Origin: Streptomyces alanosinicus
Lineage (GTDB): Bacteria > Actinomycetota > Actinomycetes > Streptomycetales > Streptomycetaceae
DNA: 64,000 nt
NCBI RefSeq assembly: GCF_014650595.1
Contig: NZ_BMVG01000008.1
Span: forward strand, 248,001-312,000
Direction: 5' to 3'
Below are positions 32,964 to 41,772 of this stretch, in pieces (positions within the stretch are counted from its first letter, which is position 1; the number at the start of each line of letters is the position of its first letter). The position numbers were made by a program, and so were the translations under genes. The notes beneath the pieces are model-generated. The model saw only the letters and a list, made by a program, of their open reading frames with translations. It searched no databases and was not told the DNA's origin.

Positions 32964-34202
32964 ATGCACTCCTCCGCCGTCTTCCTGATCGAGTTCGGCG
33001 CCATCATCCTGGGCCTCGGGCTGCTCGGCCGGCTCGCCGCCCGCCTCCGCTTCTCGCCGATCCCGCTGTATCTGCTGGCCGGGCTGGCCTTCGGCGAGGG
33101 CGGGCTGCTGCCGCTCGGCGCCAGCGAGGAGTTCGTGGCGATCGGCGCCGAGATCGGTGTGATCCTGCTGCTGCTCATGCTGGGTCTGGAGTACACAGCC
33201 GGTGACCTCGTCTCCCATCTCAAGACCCAGTACCCGGCCGGGCTCGTCGACATGACCCTCAACGCCCTGCCCGGCGCCGCGACGGCCCTGCTGCTGGGCT
33301 GGGGTCCGATCGCCGCCGTCGTCCTCGCGGGCATCACCTGGGTCTCCTCGTCCGGGGTGATCGCCAAGGTGCTCGGCGACCTCGGCCGGATCGGCAACCG
33401 GGAGACTCCGGTGATCCTCAGCATCCTGGTGCTGGAGGACCTGTCCATGGCGGTCTATCTGCCGGTCGTCACGGCGCTGCTGGCCGGCACCGGGTTCGCC
33501 GCCGGCAGTGTCACCCTGGGCATCGCGCTCGGCGCGGCGGGCCTGGTCCTGCTGCTCGCCGTGCGTTACGGCCGGCACATCTCCCGCTTCGTCTCCACCG
33601 ACGACCCCGAGAAGCTGCTGCTGGTGGTGCTCGGTCTGACGCTGGTGGTCGCCGGAGTCGCGCAGCAACTCCAGGTCTCGGCGGCCGTCGGCGCGTTCCT
33701 CGTCGGCATCGCGCTGTCCGGAGAGGTCGCCGAGGGCGCCCACCACCTCCTTGCGCCGCTGCGGGACCTGTTCGCGGCCGTGTTCTTCGTCTTCTTCGGG
33801 CTGCACACCGACCCGGCGAGCATCCCGCCGGTGCTGCTGCCCGCGCTGGCCCTCGCCGTCGTGACGGCCCTCACCAAGATCGCGACCGGTCACTGGGCGG
33901 CCCGGCGCGCCGGCATCTCGGCCCAGGGCCGCTGGCGGGCCGGCGGCACCCTGGTCGCGCGCGGCGAGTTCTCCATCGTCATCGCCGGTCTCGCCGTCAC
34001 CGCCGGGATCGGCTCCGACCTCGGTCCGCTGGCCACGGCGTATGTGCTGATCCTCGTCGTCCTCGGCCCGCTGACGGCCCGTTACACCGAGCCGCTCGCG
34101 CTGCGGCTGACCGGCCGGCTGTCCCGACGCGCGGCTCCGGGCGCGGCGGACGACGTCCCGGGCCCGGTCGTCCGCGACCAGGACACCGCCGGCCGGCGCT
34201 GA
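32964..34202 (+). CDS. CPA2 cation:proton antiporter (KhtU-like)
   Basis: A 412-residue CPA2 family antiporter with about 12-13 hydrophobic helices. The core matches KefB/KhtU: LLGRLAARLRFSPIPLYLLA in the first helix pair, GVILLLLMLGLEYT, the ITWVSSSGVIAKVLGDLGRI crossing, the ILVLEDLSMAVYLPV (ExD) ion-binding helix, and the LVARGEFSIVIAGLAV segment. The C-terminus is short and carries no RCK domain, which the upstream KhtT-like subunit supplies. It exchanges K+ (or Na+) for H+ across the membrane. Confidence 0.92.
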   Translation: MHSSAVFLIEFGAIILGLGLLGRLAARLRFSPIPLYLLAGLAFGEGGLLPLGASEEFVAIGAEIGVILLLLMLGLEYTAGDLVSHLKTQYPAGLVDMTLNALPGAATALLLGWGPIAAVVLAGITWVSSSGVIAKVLGDLGRIGNRETPVILSILVLEDLSMAVYLPVVTALLAGTGFAAGSVTLGIALGAAGLVLLLAVRYGRHISRFVSTDDPEKLLLVVLGLTLVVAGVAQQLQVSAAVGAFLVGIALSGEVAEGAHHLLAPLRDLFAAVFFVFFGLHTDPASIPPVLLPALALAVVTALTKIATGHWAARRAGISAQGRWRAGGTLVARGEFSIVIAGLAVTAGIGSDLGPLATAYVLILVVLGPLTARYTEPLALRLTGRLSRRAAPGAADDVPGPVVRDQDTAGRR

Positions 34203-34257
34203 GGCGCGGCCGCCGGGCACCGGCCGCCCGCTGATCGCGGCGACGTACCGTGGAGGC

Positions 34258-34881
34258 ATGGCCGCCCCTCCGCTTCCGGGTCCGCTGGCGCATCTGGCCC
34301 CCCTGCTCGGCCACTACGGCTACTGGGCCGTGGGGGCTGTGGTCCTGGTGGAGGACTTCGGGGTGCCCGCGCCCGGCGAGACGATCCTGCTGGCCGCTGG
34401 GGTGTACGCGGGCGCGGGGCGGCTGAACGTCGTGGCCGTGGCGCTGATCGCGTTCACCGCGGCCGTCGTCGGGGACAACATCGGCTATCTGATCGGCCGG
34501 GTCGGCGGACGGGCCGCCGTGCACCGCTGGGGGCGGTTCGTCTTCCTGACGCCGAAGCGGTTCGCGGCCGCCGAGGAGTTCTTCGGCCGGCACGGCGGCA
34601 AGATCGTGACCGTGGCCCGGTTCATCGAGGGGCTCCGCCAGGCCAACGGCATCATCGCCGGCACCACCGGCATGCGCTGGCGCCGTTTCCTCGCCTTCAA
34701 CGCGCTCGGCGCGGCCCTGTGGGTCGGCCTCTGGACGACCCTGGCCTATGTGGTCGGCACCCACATCCAGGCCGTCTACGCCGAGGTCTCGCGCTATCAG
34801 TTGTACGTCCTCGTCACCGCCGCCGCACTGCTCGCGGCCTTCGCCGTACGACACGTCGTACGCCGGCGCCGCGAGCAGTGA
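34258..34881 (+). CDS. DedA family membrane protein
   Basis: A 207-residue DedA/VTT-domain protein. LVEDFGVPAPGETILLAAGV is the re-entrant [F/Y]xxx[R/E] loop region. The second conserved block is GDNIGYLIGRVGGRAAVHRW, then RFIEGLRQANGIIAGTTGMR with the essential Arg. Four to five hydrophobic helices end in a basic tail. DedA members move undecaprenyl-phosphate or other lipids, or influence proton-motive force; the substrate here is unknown. It is 55 nt after the antiporter gene and may be co-transcribed. Confidence 0.92.
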   Translation: MAAPPLPGPLAHLAPLLGHYGYWAVGAVVLVEDFGVPAPGETILLAAGVYAGAGRLNVVAVALIAFTAAVVGDNIGYLIGRVGGRAAVHRWGRFVFLTPKRFAAAEEFFGRHGGKIVTVARFIEGLRQANGIIAGTTGMRWRRFLAFNALGAALWVGLWTTLAYVVGTHIQAVYAEVSRYQLYVLVTAAALLAAFAVRHVVRRRREQ

Positions 34882-34960
34882 CCGCACATCCCGAGCGCGG
34901 CGAACGTCCTTTTGCGCGGGCTGACTTCGGGGTGTACCACGAGGGAGCGCTGGACTCCCG

Positions 34961-36778
34961 TCACGAGGAGCGAGCTGTGCGCCATGCCGGCTGTCCTTCC
35001 GTGCCGGGGTGCTGCCCTTGCTCGGACGTGTCGTCGTCGGCGCGTTCGTGGCCGCCGCGCAGGGCGGAGGCGAGCGCGGAGACCAGGGCCATGCCGGCGG
35101 CCACGCTGAAGACGATGGTCAGGCCGTGGTGGAAGGGCCCGGAGACCAGTTCCGGGAAGAAGGTGTGGCCGGTCAGGGTGGCGCGCTGGGCGGCGGTCAG
35201 ACGGTCCAGGGTGCCGCCGTCGCCGAGCAGATGGCCGATCGGGTTGTTCCCGAGGAACGTGGCGAACAGCGTGCTGACCGGCGGCAGCGAGGCCGCCTCG
35301 TGCGCGGTGCCGGCGGGCACACCGTGCGCCTGGAGTCCGCTGCTGAGCGTCTTCGGCAGGGTGCTCGCGAGCCCGGACACCATCAGCGAGAAGAAGACAC
35401 CGATGGACAGGGCCGTACCCGAGTTCTGGAAGGTGGAGCGCATCCCGGAGGCCACGCCCCGGTAGCGGGCGGGGACGCTGCCCATGATGGAGGAGGTGTT
35501 GGGCGAGGAGAACATGCCCTGGCCCAGGCCGTTGAGCAGCAGCAGGGCCGCGAAGACGCCGTAGTCGAAGTTCACGGGCAGGGCCAGCAGTCCGAGGAAG
35601 GAGGCGGCGACGAGGAGCAGTCCGGCGGTGGAGAAGACACGGGCGCCGAACCGGTCGGAGAGATGGCCGGAGAGCGGCCCGGCGACGAGGAAGCCGAGGG
35701 TGAGCGGCAGCATGAAGATGCCGGCCCACAGCGGGGTGTCCTCGAAGTCGTAGCCGTGCAGCGGCAGCCAGATGCCCTGGAGCCAGATGATCAGCATGAA
35801 CTGCAGTCCGCCGCGCGCGATCGCGGTGAGCAGGGCGGCCAGGTTACCGGCGGCGAAGGCCCGCACCGTGAACAGGGACAGCCGGAACATCGGCTCGGCG
35901 ACCCGCGTCTCGACGACGCAGAACACCAGCAGCAGGAAGACGCCGCCTATCAGGCCCGTGAGCACCCAGGGGCTGGTCCAGCCGGTGGGGTGGCCGCCGT
36001 AGGGCTGGATGCCGTAGGTGATGCCCGCGAGCAGGATGCCGGCGCCGGTGGCGAAGGTGAGGTTGCCGAGCCAGTCGATACGGCCGCGCACGCCGGCCGA
36101 GGTCTCGCGCAGGCTCAGATACGACCAGATCGTGCCGGTGATGCTGACCGGGACGCTCACCCAGAACACCGCCCGCCAGTCGACGGCGGCGAGCAGACCG
36201 CCGGCCAGCAGGCCGAGGAACTGCCCGGCGAGCGCGGTGATCTGGTTGATTCCGAGGGCCATGCCACGCTGCCGGGCCGGGAAGGCGTCGGTGAGGATGG
36301 CGGCCGAGTTGGCGGTGAGCATGGAGCCGCCGAAGGCCTGCACGACGCGCCACAGGATCAGCCACAAGGCGCCGGCGCCCGCCCGGAAGGGGTCGAGGGA
36401 CAGGGCGACGGAGGCGCAGGCGAAGACCAGGAAGCCGAGGTTGTAGATCCGGACCCGGCCGAACATGTCGCCGAGCCGGCCGAGGACGACCACGAGGACG
36501 GCCGAGACCAGCAGATAGCCGAGGATCATCCACAGCAGATAGCCGATGTTGCCGGCCGCGAGCGGGTCGAGCCCGATTCCGCGGAAGATCGCCGGCAGCG
36601 AGATGATCACGATGGAGGCGTCCATGGTGGCGATCAGGACGCCGAGTGTGGTGTTGGAGAGGGCGACCCACTTGTAGCCGGGGCCCGGGGGAGTGTCCCG
36701 CAGCCGGGCGGAGCGGGCGAGCAGTCGGGCGCGTATGCCGGCGGCGGGGCCGTGCGCGGCGGGTGCGGGGCCGGTCAC
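34961..36778 (-). CDS. DHA2 (EmrB/QacA-type) MFS drug transporter, 14 TM
   Basis: A 605-residue drug:H+ antiporter. LGVLIATMDASIVIISLPAI is the helix-1 motif D1, LGRLGDMFGRVRIYNLG is motif A, and 14 hydrophobic segments follow. The C-terminal half includes GHLSDRFGARVFSTAGLLLV and a charged tail. The GTG start at 36778 overlaps the MarR stop (GTGA), so translation is coupled. Organisation as a marR-efflux operon predicts induction by a toxic lipophilic compound. Similar transporters confer antibiotic or self-resistance. Confidence 0.92.
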   Translation of the reverse strand: MTGPAPAAHGPAAGIRARLLARSARLRDTPPGPGYKWVALSNTTLGVLIATMDASIVIISLPAIFRGIGLDPLAAGNIGYLLWMILGYLLVSAVLVVVLGRLGDMFGRVRIYNLGFLVFACASVALSLDPFRAGAGALWLILWRVVQAFGGSMLTANSAAILTDAFPARQRGMALGINQITALAGQFLGLLAGGLLAAVDWRAVFWVSVPVSITGTIWSYLSLRETSAGVRGRIDWLGNLTFATGAGILLAGITYGIQPYGGHPTGWTSPWVLTGLIGGVFLLLVFCVVETRVAEPMFRLSLFTVRAFAAGNLAALLTAIARGGLQFMLIIWLQGIWLPLHGYDFEDTPLWAGIFMLPLTLGFLVAGPLSGHLSDRFGARVFSTAGLLLVAASFLGLLALPVNFDYGVFAALLLLNGLGQGMFSSPNTSSIMGSVPARYRGVASGMRSTFQNSGTALSIGVFFSLMVSGLASTLPKTLSSGLQAHGVPAGTAHEAASLPPVSTLFATFLGNNPIGHLLGDGGTLDRLTAAQRATLTGHTFFPELVSGPFHHGLTIVFSVAAGMALVSALASALRGGHERADDDTSEQGQHPGTEGQPAWRTARSS

Positions 36779-37197
36779 AGCCGTTCCGCCAGTCGGTCGA
36801 GCAGGGGCAGGACGTCGTGCAGGGCCTGCCGCTCCTGCGGGGTGAACTCCGCCAGGGCGTGGGCGAGGCGGCCCACGGACTCGGAGCGGCGCTGCTCCAG
36901 CACGCTTCGGCCCTCGTCGGTGAGGGAGACGATGGCCCGGCGGCCGTCGGCCGTGTCGGGGGCCCGGCTCACCAGGCCGCGTTGTTCGAGTCCGGCGAGG
37001 GTGCTGGCCATGGCCTGCGGCCGGACGCGTTCCGACTCGGCGAGCGAGCCGGGCGAGTCCGGACCGGTCCGGGCCAGCCGGACCAGCACCGAGACGCCGG
37101 AGAGCGTGACATCGCCGACCGCGTGCGCCTGGCGCAGCCGACGGACGATCCGTCCCATGGCCAGCCTCAGTTCGGCGGCCAGTGCAACTGTGTCCAT
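36775..37197 (-). CDS. MarR family transcriptional regulator
   Basis: A 140-residue MarR protein. The winged helix spans residues ~35-100 (LSGVSVLVRLARTGPDSPGS, recognition helix around RPQAMASTLAGLEQRGLV, wing RAPDTADGRRAIVSLTDEGR), with dimerisation helices at both ends. It is the first gene of a two-gene operon with the DHA2 efflux pump. The AT-rich upstream region (37198-37260) contains GATTACT (37198-37204) and AGTAATC (37245-37251) arms and probably the promoter/operator. Confidence 0.92.
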   Translation of the reverse strand: MDTVALAAELRLAMGRIVRRLRQAHAVGDVTLSGVSVLVRLARTGPDSPGSLAESERVRPQAMASTLAGLEQRGLVSRAPDTADGRRAIVSLTDEGRSVLEQRRSESVGRLAHALAEFTPQERQALHDVLPLLDRLAERL

Positions 37198-37308
37198 GAT
37201 TACTCAGCATAGATTTATCAGTCTGGACTGTTCAACCAAGCGTAAGTAATCCGGCCACCACGCTCGGAGCTCCCGCACGCGCGGCGCGGGGGCACCCGTG
37301 CCACCCTC

Positions 37309-38378
37309 GTGACCGAGGAGTGCACCCGGCCCGAACCAGGAGGTGCGGCGACGCGGGAGGGCGACGAGATCCTCGGACATCCGCGGTACGGCCCCGAGCC
37401 GGACGTGGCCGGTGCCGCCGGCTACCCCGACGCCCCGCCGCGGGCGGGCTTCTTCACCGACACCTCGGTGTGCATCGGCTGCAAGGCCTGCGAGGTGGCG
37501 TGCAAGGAGTGGAAGCCGTCCCGGAGGACGGGCTCGAACTGACCGGCATGTCCTACGACAACACCCAGGGCCGCGGCGCCGACACCTGGCGGCACGTGGC
37601 CTTCGTCGAGCAGCGCCGGACCTTCGGCGGACCGGAACCCGGTGCCGCGCACGACGACGTCGACGTGTTCGCGGCCGCCGCCCGGCTCGGCACCGGCACA
37701 CCCTCCCCCGGCCCACCCGCCGCTCCTGCGGCGCCCGGCCCCGGTCCTGACCCCGCGTCCGCGTCCGCGTCCGCCGGGCGGATCTCCCCCATCGCCCCCG
37801 ACGGCCGCACCGAACTGCGCTGGCTGATGGCCTCCGACGTGTGCAAGCACTGCACCCGCGCCGGGTGCCTGGACGTGTGCCCCACCGGCGCGTTGTTCCG
37901 CACCGAGTTCGGCACGGTCGTGGTCCAGCAGGACATCTGCAACGGCTGCGGCTACTGCGTGCCCGCCTGTCCGTACGGCGTCATCGACCAGCGCGAGGGC
38001 GACGGCCGGGTGTGGAAGTGCACCCTGTGCTACGACCGGCTCGGCGTCGGCATGGAACCGGCCTGCGCCAAGTCCTGCCCGACCGACTCGATCCAGTTCG
38101 GCCCGCTGGAGGAGCTGCGGGAGCGGGCCCGGGCCCGGGTGACGCAGTTGCACGCGGCCGGTGTGACCGAGGCCCGGCTGTACGGCGAGAGCCCGGACGA
38201 CGGGGTGGGCGGCGCCGGGGCGTTCTTCCTGCTGCTGGACGAGCCGGAGGTCTACGGCCTGCCCCCGGACCCGGTGGTCACCACCCGGGATCTGCCCGGT
38301 ATGTGGCGGCACGCGGCCCTGGCCGCGGTCTGTCTGGCCGCCCTCACCCTGGGCGGTTTCGTACGGGGGCCGCGATGA
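37309..38378 (+). pseudogene. fdhB: Formate dehydrogenase Fe-S (beta) subunit gene, one-base frameshift
   Basis: This is the electron-transfer subunit carrying [4Fe-4S] clusters. The first frame ends GFFTDTSVCIGCKACEVACK EW then stops; the expected continuation VPEDGLELTGMSYDNT sits in another frame. One base is missing near 37514. After the shift the gene is intact: HCTRAGCLDVCPTGAL, NGCGYCVPACPYGV and KCTLCYDRL...CAKSCPTDSI give the remaining cluster ligands, and a C-terminal helix anchors the subunit. It may be a true null allele or a sequencing error. No slippery heptamer is visible. It overlaps the NrfD-type gene by ATGA. Confidence 0.82.
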
Positions 38379-39364
38379 GCGCGGCGGACGCGGGGCACGA
38401 CGACGTACCGGGTGCGGGGCGCCGCCGGCGTCGGCGCGGCCGGGGCGAGCAGCCGATGGTGCCGGACGCCGCGTTCTCCTCGTACTACGGCCGCCCCGTG
38501 CTGAAGCGTCCGACGTGGCGGGCGCTGGACATCGCCGGCTATCTGTATCTCGGCGGTCTGGCCGGGGCCTCCTCGCTGCTGGCGGCCGGCGCGCAGGCCA
38601 CCGGCCGGCCGGGGCTGGCGGCGCCGGCGAAGCTCGGGGCGGCCGGGGCCGTCTCGCTCTCGCTGGCCGCGCTCGTGCACGACCTGGGCCGCCCGGCCCG
38701 CTTCCTGAACATGCTCCGGGTCCTCAAGCCCACCTCCCCGATGAGCGTGGGCTCCTGGCTGCTGGCGGGCTACGCGCCGCTGGCACTGACCGCGGCGGCC
38801 ACCGAGGCGACGGGCCGCTGCCGGACGCTGGGCTCGGCCGCGACGGCGGCGGCGGCCGCACTCGGCCCGGCGGTGGCGACGTACACCGCCGTGCTCCTCT
38901 CGGACACGGCGGTGCCCTCCTGGCACGAGGGCTACCGCGAACTGCCGTTCGTGTTCGCGGGCTCCGCCGCCACCGCCGCGTCCGGTCTGGCCCTGGCCTC
39001 GGCACCGAGCCCGCAGGCGGGGCCCGCGCGCCGGCTGGCCGTGCTCGGAGCCGTACTGGAACTGGGTGCCTTCCGGACGATGCGGCGGCGCATGGGCCTG
39101 GCCGCCGAGCCGTTCGAGAAGGGCAGGCCAGGGCGGTTGCTGCGGGCGGCCGAGCTGCTCACGGCGGGCGGCGCGGCCCTCGCCCTGCCCGGCGGACGGG
39201 ACCGACGCCTTGCCCTGGCGGCCGCAGCCGCCCTGCTCACCGGCTCGGCGGCGCTGCGCTTCGGCGTGTTTCACGCCGGGGTGGTCTCCGCCGAGGATCC
39301 CCGGTACACGGTCGTACCTCAGCGGGCGCGCCGTGCGGCGCGCGGCCGCCGGTTCAGGGAGTGA
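38375..39364 (+). CDS. NrfD-type membrane subunit of formate dehydrogenase
   Basis: A 329-residue polytopic protein with about eight hydrophobic helices after a basic N-terminus. The block SSYYGRPVLKRPTWRALDIA, then LVHDLGRPARFLNMLRVLKP, is the NrfD/PsrC quinone-module signature, and YRELPFVFAGSAATAASGLA belongs to the same family. It should accept electrons from the Fe-S subunit and pass them to menaquinone. Its ATG overlaps the stop of the frameshifted Fe-S subunit gene. The stop overlaps the convergent DUF4232 gene by 11 nt. Confidence 0.9.
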   Translation: MSAADAGHDDVPGAGRRRRRRGRGEQPMVPDAAFSSYYGRPVLKRPTWRALDIAGYLYLGGLAGASSLLAAGAQATGRPGLAAPAKLGAAGAVSLSLAALVHDLGRPARFLNMLRVLKPTSPMSVGSWLLAGYAPLALTAAATEATGRCRTLGSAATAAAAALGPAVATYTAVLLSDTAVPSWHEGYRELPFVFAGSAATAASGLALASAPSPQAGPARRLAVLGAVLELGAFRTMRRRMGLAAEPFEKGRPGRLLRAAELLTAGGAALALPGGRDRRLALAAAAALLTGSAALRFGVFHAGVVSAEDPRYTVVPQRARRAARGRRFRE

Positions 39365-39974
39365 CGTCGATCCGGTGGGCGAGCACGGTCACACTGAGGT
39401 CGCCGTTGTCGACCCACTCGGGGAATTTGAGCGTCTTGTGGCTGGTGGCCGCGGGCGGGGTGACCTCCAGATACGCGGCGTGGACGGCGTCCGAGGTGCC
39501 GGTGTTGGCGTGCGTCCACGCGATGACCGCCTCCACACTCTGGCCCTTGCCGAGCGTCAGGGTGGCCTTGGCCGGGCTCTTCGCGTACCAGGTGTCGCCC
39601 CAGTGCGTGGTCGAGCGCAGTGTCCGGTGCGAGGCGTTCTGCAGGCCGAGGCCCGGGTAGCCCCGCAGCAGGCAGGTGTGAGCGCCGGTGTTCTTCAGTT
39701 TCAGCACCACGCCCTGATGGTTCATGCCGCCGGCCAGGCCCTCGCCGAACGAGGCGCTCAGCGCGGAGACGGCACAGGTGGGCGTGGCCTTCGCGGCCCC
39801 CGTCCCGGCGGCCTGTGCCACCCCGGCGCCGGCGATCCCCAGCGCGGCGACGGCGCTCGCGGCGAGCGTGGCCCGGACGAGGCGCCGCCGCCGGCCGGAC
39901 CGGGCCGATATGGCGGTCCCAGGCGTGTGGCCCTGGATCTCGTGCTGGTGCTGGTGCTGGTTCTTGTGCGTCAT
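39354..39974 (-). CDS. Exported DUF4232 protein
   Basis: A 206-residue secreted protein. A cytoplasmic His/Gln-rich leader (THKNQHQHQHEIQGH) and RRRRLVRATLAASAVAALGI signal helix are followed by a DUF4232 beta-sandwich. It opens at CAVSALSASFGEGLAGGMNH and contains LKLKNTGAHTCLLRGYPGLG and a paired Cys. GGGAGAA before the ATG supports the start at 39974. DUF4232 is common in exported streptomycete proteins but its function is unknown. The HQHQHQ leader could bind metal. The gene overlaps the convergent NrfD gene by 11 nt. Confidence 0.85.
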   Translation of the reverse strand: MTHKNQHQHQHEIQGHTPGTAISARSGRRRRLVRATLAASAVAALGIAGAGVAQAAGTGAAKATPTCAVSALSASFGEGLAGGMNHQGVVLKLKNTGAHTCLLRGYPGLGLQNASHRTLRSTTHWGDTWYAKSPAKATLTLGKGQSVEAVIAWTHANTGTSDAVHAAYLEVTPPAATSHKTLKFPEWVDNGDLSVTVLAHRIDVTP

Positions 39975-40165
39975 GGTGAGCGTTCTCCCGCTTCGTAGAG
40001 AAATCCGTAACTCGCCTTGCATCTGGTGAGATGCCGGACGTGCGGGAAAAGTTCGGCCGGGAGGGTCTTGACGATGGGCGGTCCGCCCGGTCCGCCGGGT
40101 CCGCCTTTGCCCCCGGAAGGCCACGGGAGCAGGCTGTGAGGTGCGGCCTGATGAGAGGAGCCCAG

Positions 40166-41671
40166 GTGGCAGCGGCGGACAGGGTGCGGCCCGGCGCTCA
40201 GGAGACGGGGTACGAACCGGATCCGCGCCGGTGGCGGGCCCTGTGGGTGACCCTGGTGGCCGGCTTCATGAGCCTGCTCGACGTGACGATCGTGGCGGTC
40301 GCCCTGCCCACGGTTCAGCGGGATCTGCGCGCCTCGCCCGCGCAGGTGCAGTGGGTGGTGTCCGGATACGCGCTCACCTTCGCCCTCGCCCTGGTCACCG
40401 CCGGGCGGCTCGGCGACGCCCTGGACCGGCGTCGTATCTTCCTGCTCGCCCTCAGCGGCTTCGTCGTGTGCAGCGCGGCCTGCGGGGCGGCGCCGGACAT
40501 CACGCTGCTGGTGGTGGCCCGGCTCGCCCAGGGGCTGGCGGCCGGCTTCATGGCGCCGCAGAACTCCGCGCTCATCCAGCAGCTGTTCCGTGGCGCCGAA
40601 CGCGGCCGCGCCTTCGGCCTGTTCGGCTCCACCGTCGGTGTGTCCGCCGCCGTCGGCCCCCTCACCGGCGGTGTCATCCTCGCCCTCGCCTCCGGCGCCC
40701 AGGGCTGGCGGTGGATCTTCTACGTCAATGTCCCGATCGGCGTTCTCGCCGTCCTGCTCGGCCGCCGTCTGCTGCCGAGCACCCGGCGCTCCGGGCGGGG
40801 AAGCGTGGACCTGCCCGGCGTCCTGCTGCTCGGCCTCGGCGTCCTCGCGCTGATGTTCCCGCTGGTCCAGGCGGGCACCGAAGGCCTTGGCCGGCTGTGG
40901 TGGCTGTTCCCGGCGGGCGCCGCGGTCCTCACCGGCTTCGCCCGGTGGCAGCGCCGGCTGGTCGCCCGGGGTGCCCAGCCGCTGCTCGACCCCCGGCTGT
41001 TCAGCACCGCGCGCGGCTATGCGGTGGGCGCCGGCGTGGGCACGCTGTACTTCATCGGGTTCAGTGGCGTGTGGCTGGTCTTCGCGCTCTTCTTCCAGCA
41101 CGGCCTGGGCTTCTCCCCGCTCCGCTCCGGTCTCGCCGTGACCCCCTTCGCGGTGGGCTCGGCGATCGCGGCCGTGGTCGCCGGCCGGCTGGTGGAGCGG
41201 TTCGGCCGCCTGCTCACCGTGTGCGGCCTCACGGCTGTGATCGTCGGCCTGGGCGGTACGGCGCTGCTGCTGCGTCTCGCCCCGCCCGGCAGTGCCCCCT
41301 GGGTCGCGGCCCCCGTGCTGTTCCTCGGCGGCATCGGCAGCGGTTTCGTGGTCTCCCCCAACATCACCATGACCCTGCGGGAGGTACCCGTGCACATGGC
41401 GGGCGCGGCGGGCGGTGCACTGCAGACCGGCCAGCGGCTGGGCGCCGCGGTCGGCACGGCCGCCCTGCCCGGCCTTTTCTACCTGGTGCTCGGCAGGAGC
41501 CAGGACTACCGGGGCGCCCTCGTCGCCGCGCTGGGTGCCGCCCTCGTCGGCATGGTGGCGGCGCTGGCTCTCGCGGCATGCGACTGGCGGCGCGACCGGA
41601 AGCTGCGCGGATCGCGCCGACGGTGCCCGGACGAGGTCGCCCACGATCCCATGCACACCCGGCAGACCTGA
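40166..41671 (+). CDS. DHA2 (EmrB/QacA-type) MFS transporter, 14 TM
   Basis: About 501 residues with 14 hydrophobic helices. LVAGFMSLLDVTIVAVALPT is motif D1, GRLGDALDRRRIFLLALSGF is motif A, and the helix-5 region is GSTVGVSAAVGPLTGG VI. A basic, Arg-rich C-terminus ends the protein. I chose GTG 40166 because AGAGGAG lies 5 nt before it; ATG 40151 is an alternative. It is unpaired with a regulator. It is one of several genes that separate the two parts of the formate dehydrogenase locus. Confidence 0.9.
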   Translation: MAAADRVRPGAQETGYEPDPRRWRALWVTLVAGFMSLLDVTIVAVALPTVQRDLRASPAQVQWVVSGYALTFALALVTAGRLGDALDRRRIFLLALSGFVVCSAACGAAPDITLLVVARLAQGLAAGFMAPQNSALIQQLFRGAERGRAFGLFGSTVGVSAAVGPLTGGVILALASGAQGWRWIFYVNVPIGVLAVLLGRRLLPSTRRSGRGSVDLPGVLLLGLGVLALMFPLVQAGTEGLGRLWWLFPAGAAVLTGFARWQRRLVARGAQPLLDPRLFSTARGYAVGAGVGTLYFIGFSGVWLVFALFFQHGLGFSPLRSGLAVTPFAVGSAIAAVVAGRLVERFGRLLTVCGLTAVIVGLGGTALLLRLAPPGSAPWVAAPVLFLGGIGSGFVVSPNITMTLREVPVHMAGAAGGALQTGQRLGAAVGTAALPGLFYLVLGRSQDYRGALVAALGAALVGMVAALALAACDWRRDRKLRGSRRRCPDEVAHDPMHTRQT

Positions 41672-41716
41672 CCGCCCCCGGCCACACCGAGCGGCCGTGC
41701 GCCGCCGAACAGCCGG

Positions 41717-41771
41717 GAGCCGCCGTGCAGCCGTGCAGCCGCGAGCCGCCGTGCAGCCGGAGCCGCCGTGC
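41717..41771. repeat. Short imperfect tandem repeat
   Basis: GAGCCGCCGTGCAGCCG occurs at 41717-41733 and 41743-41759, with a partial third copy at 41760-41771. It fills the 101-bp spacer between two convergent genes. It has no coding role. Confidence 0.7.
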
Positions 41772-41772
41772 T

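Noticed and set aside
37500..37545. Programmed ribosomal frameshift in the FDH Fe-S subunit
   Set aside because: No X-XXY-YYZ slippery heptamer or obvious downstream pseudoknot; a simple one-base loss or sequencing error explains it better.
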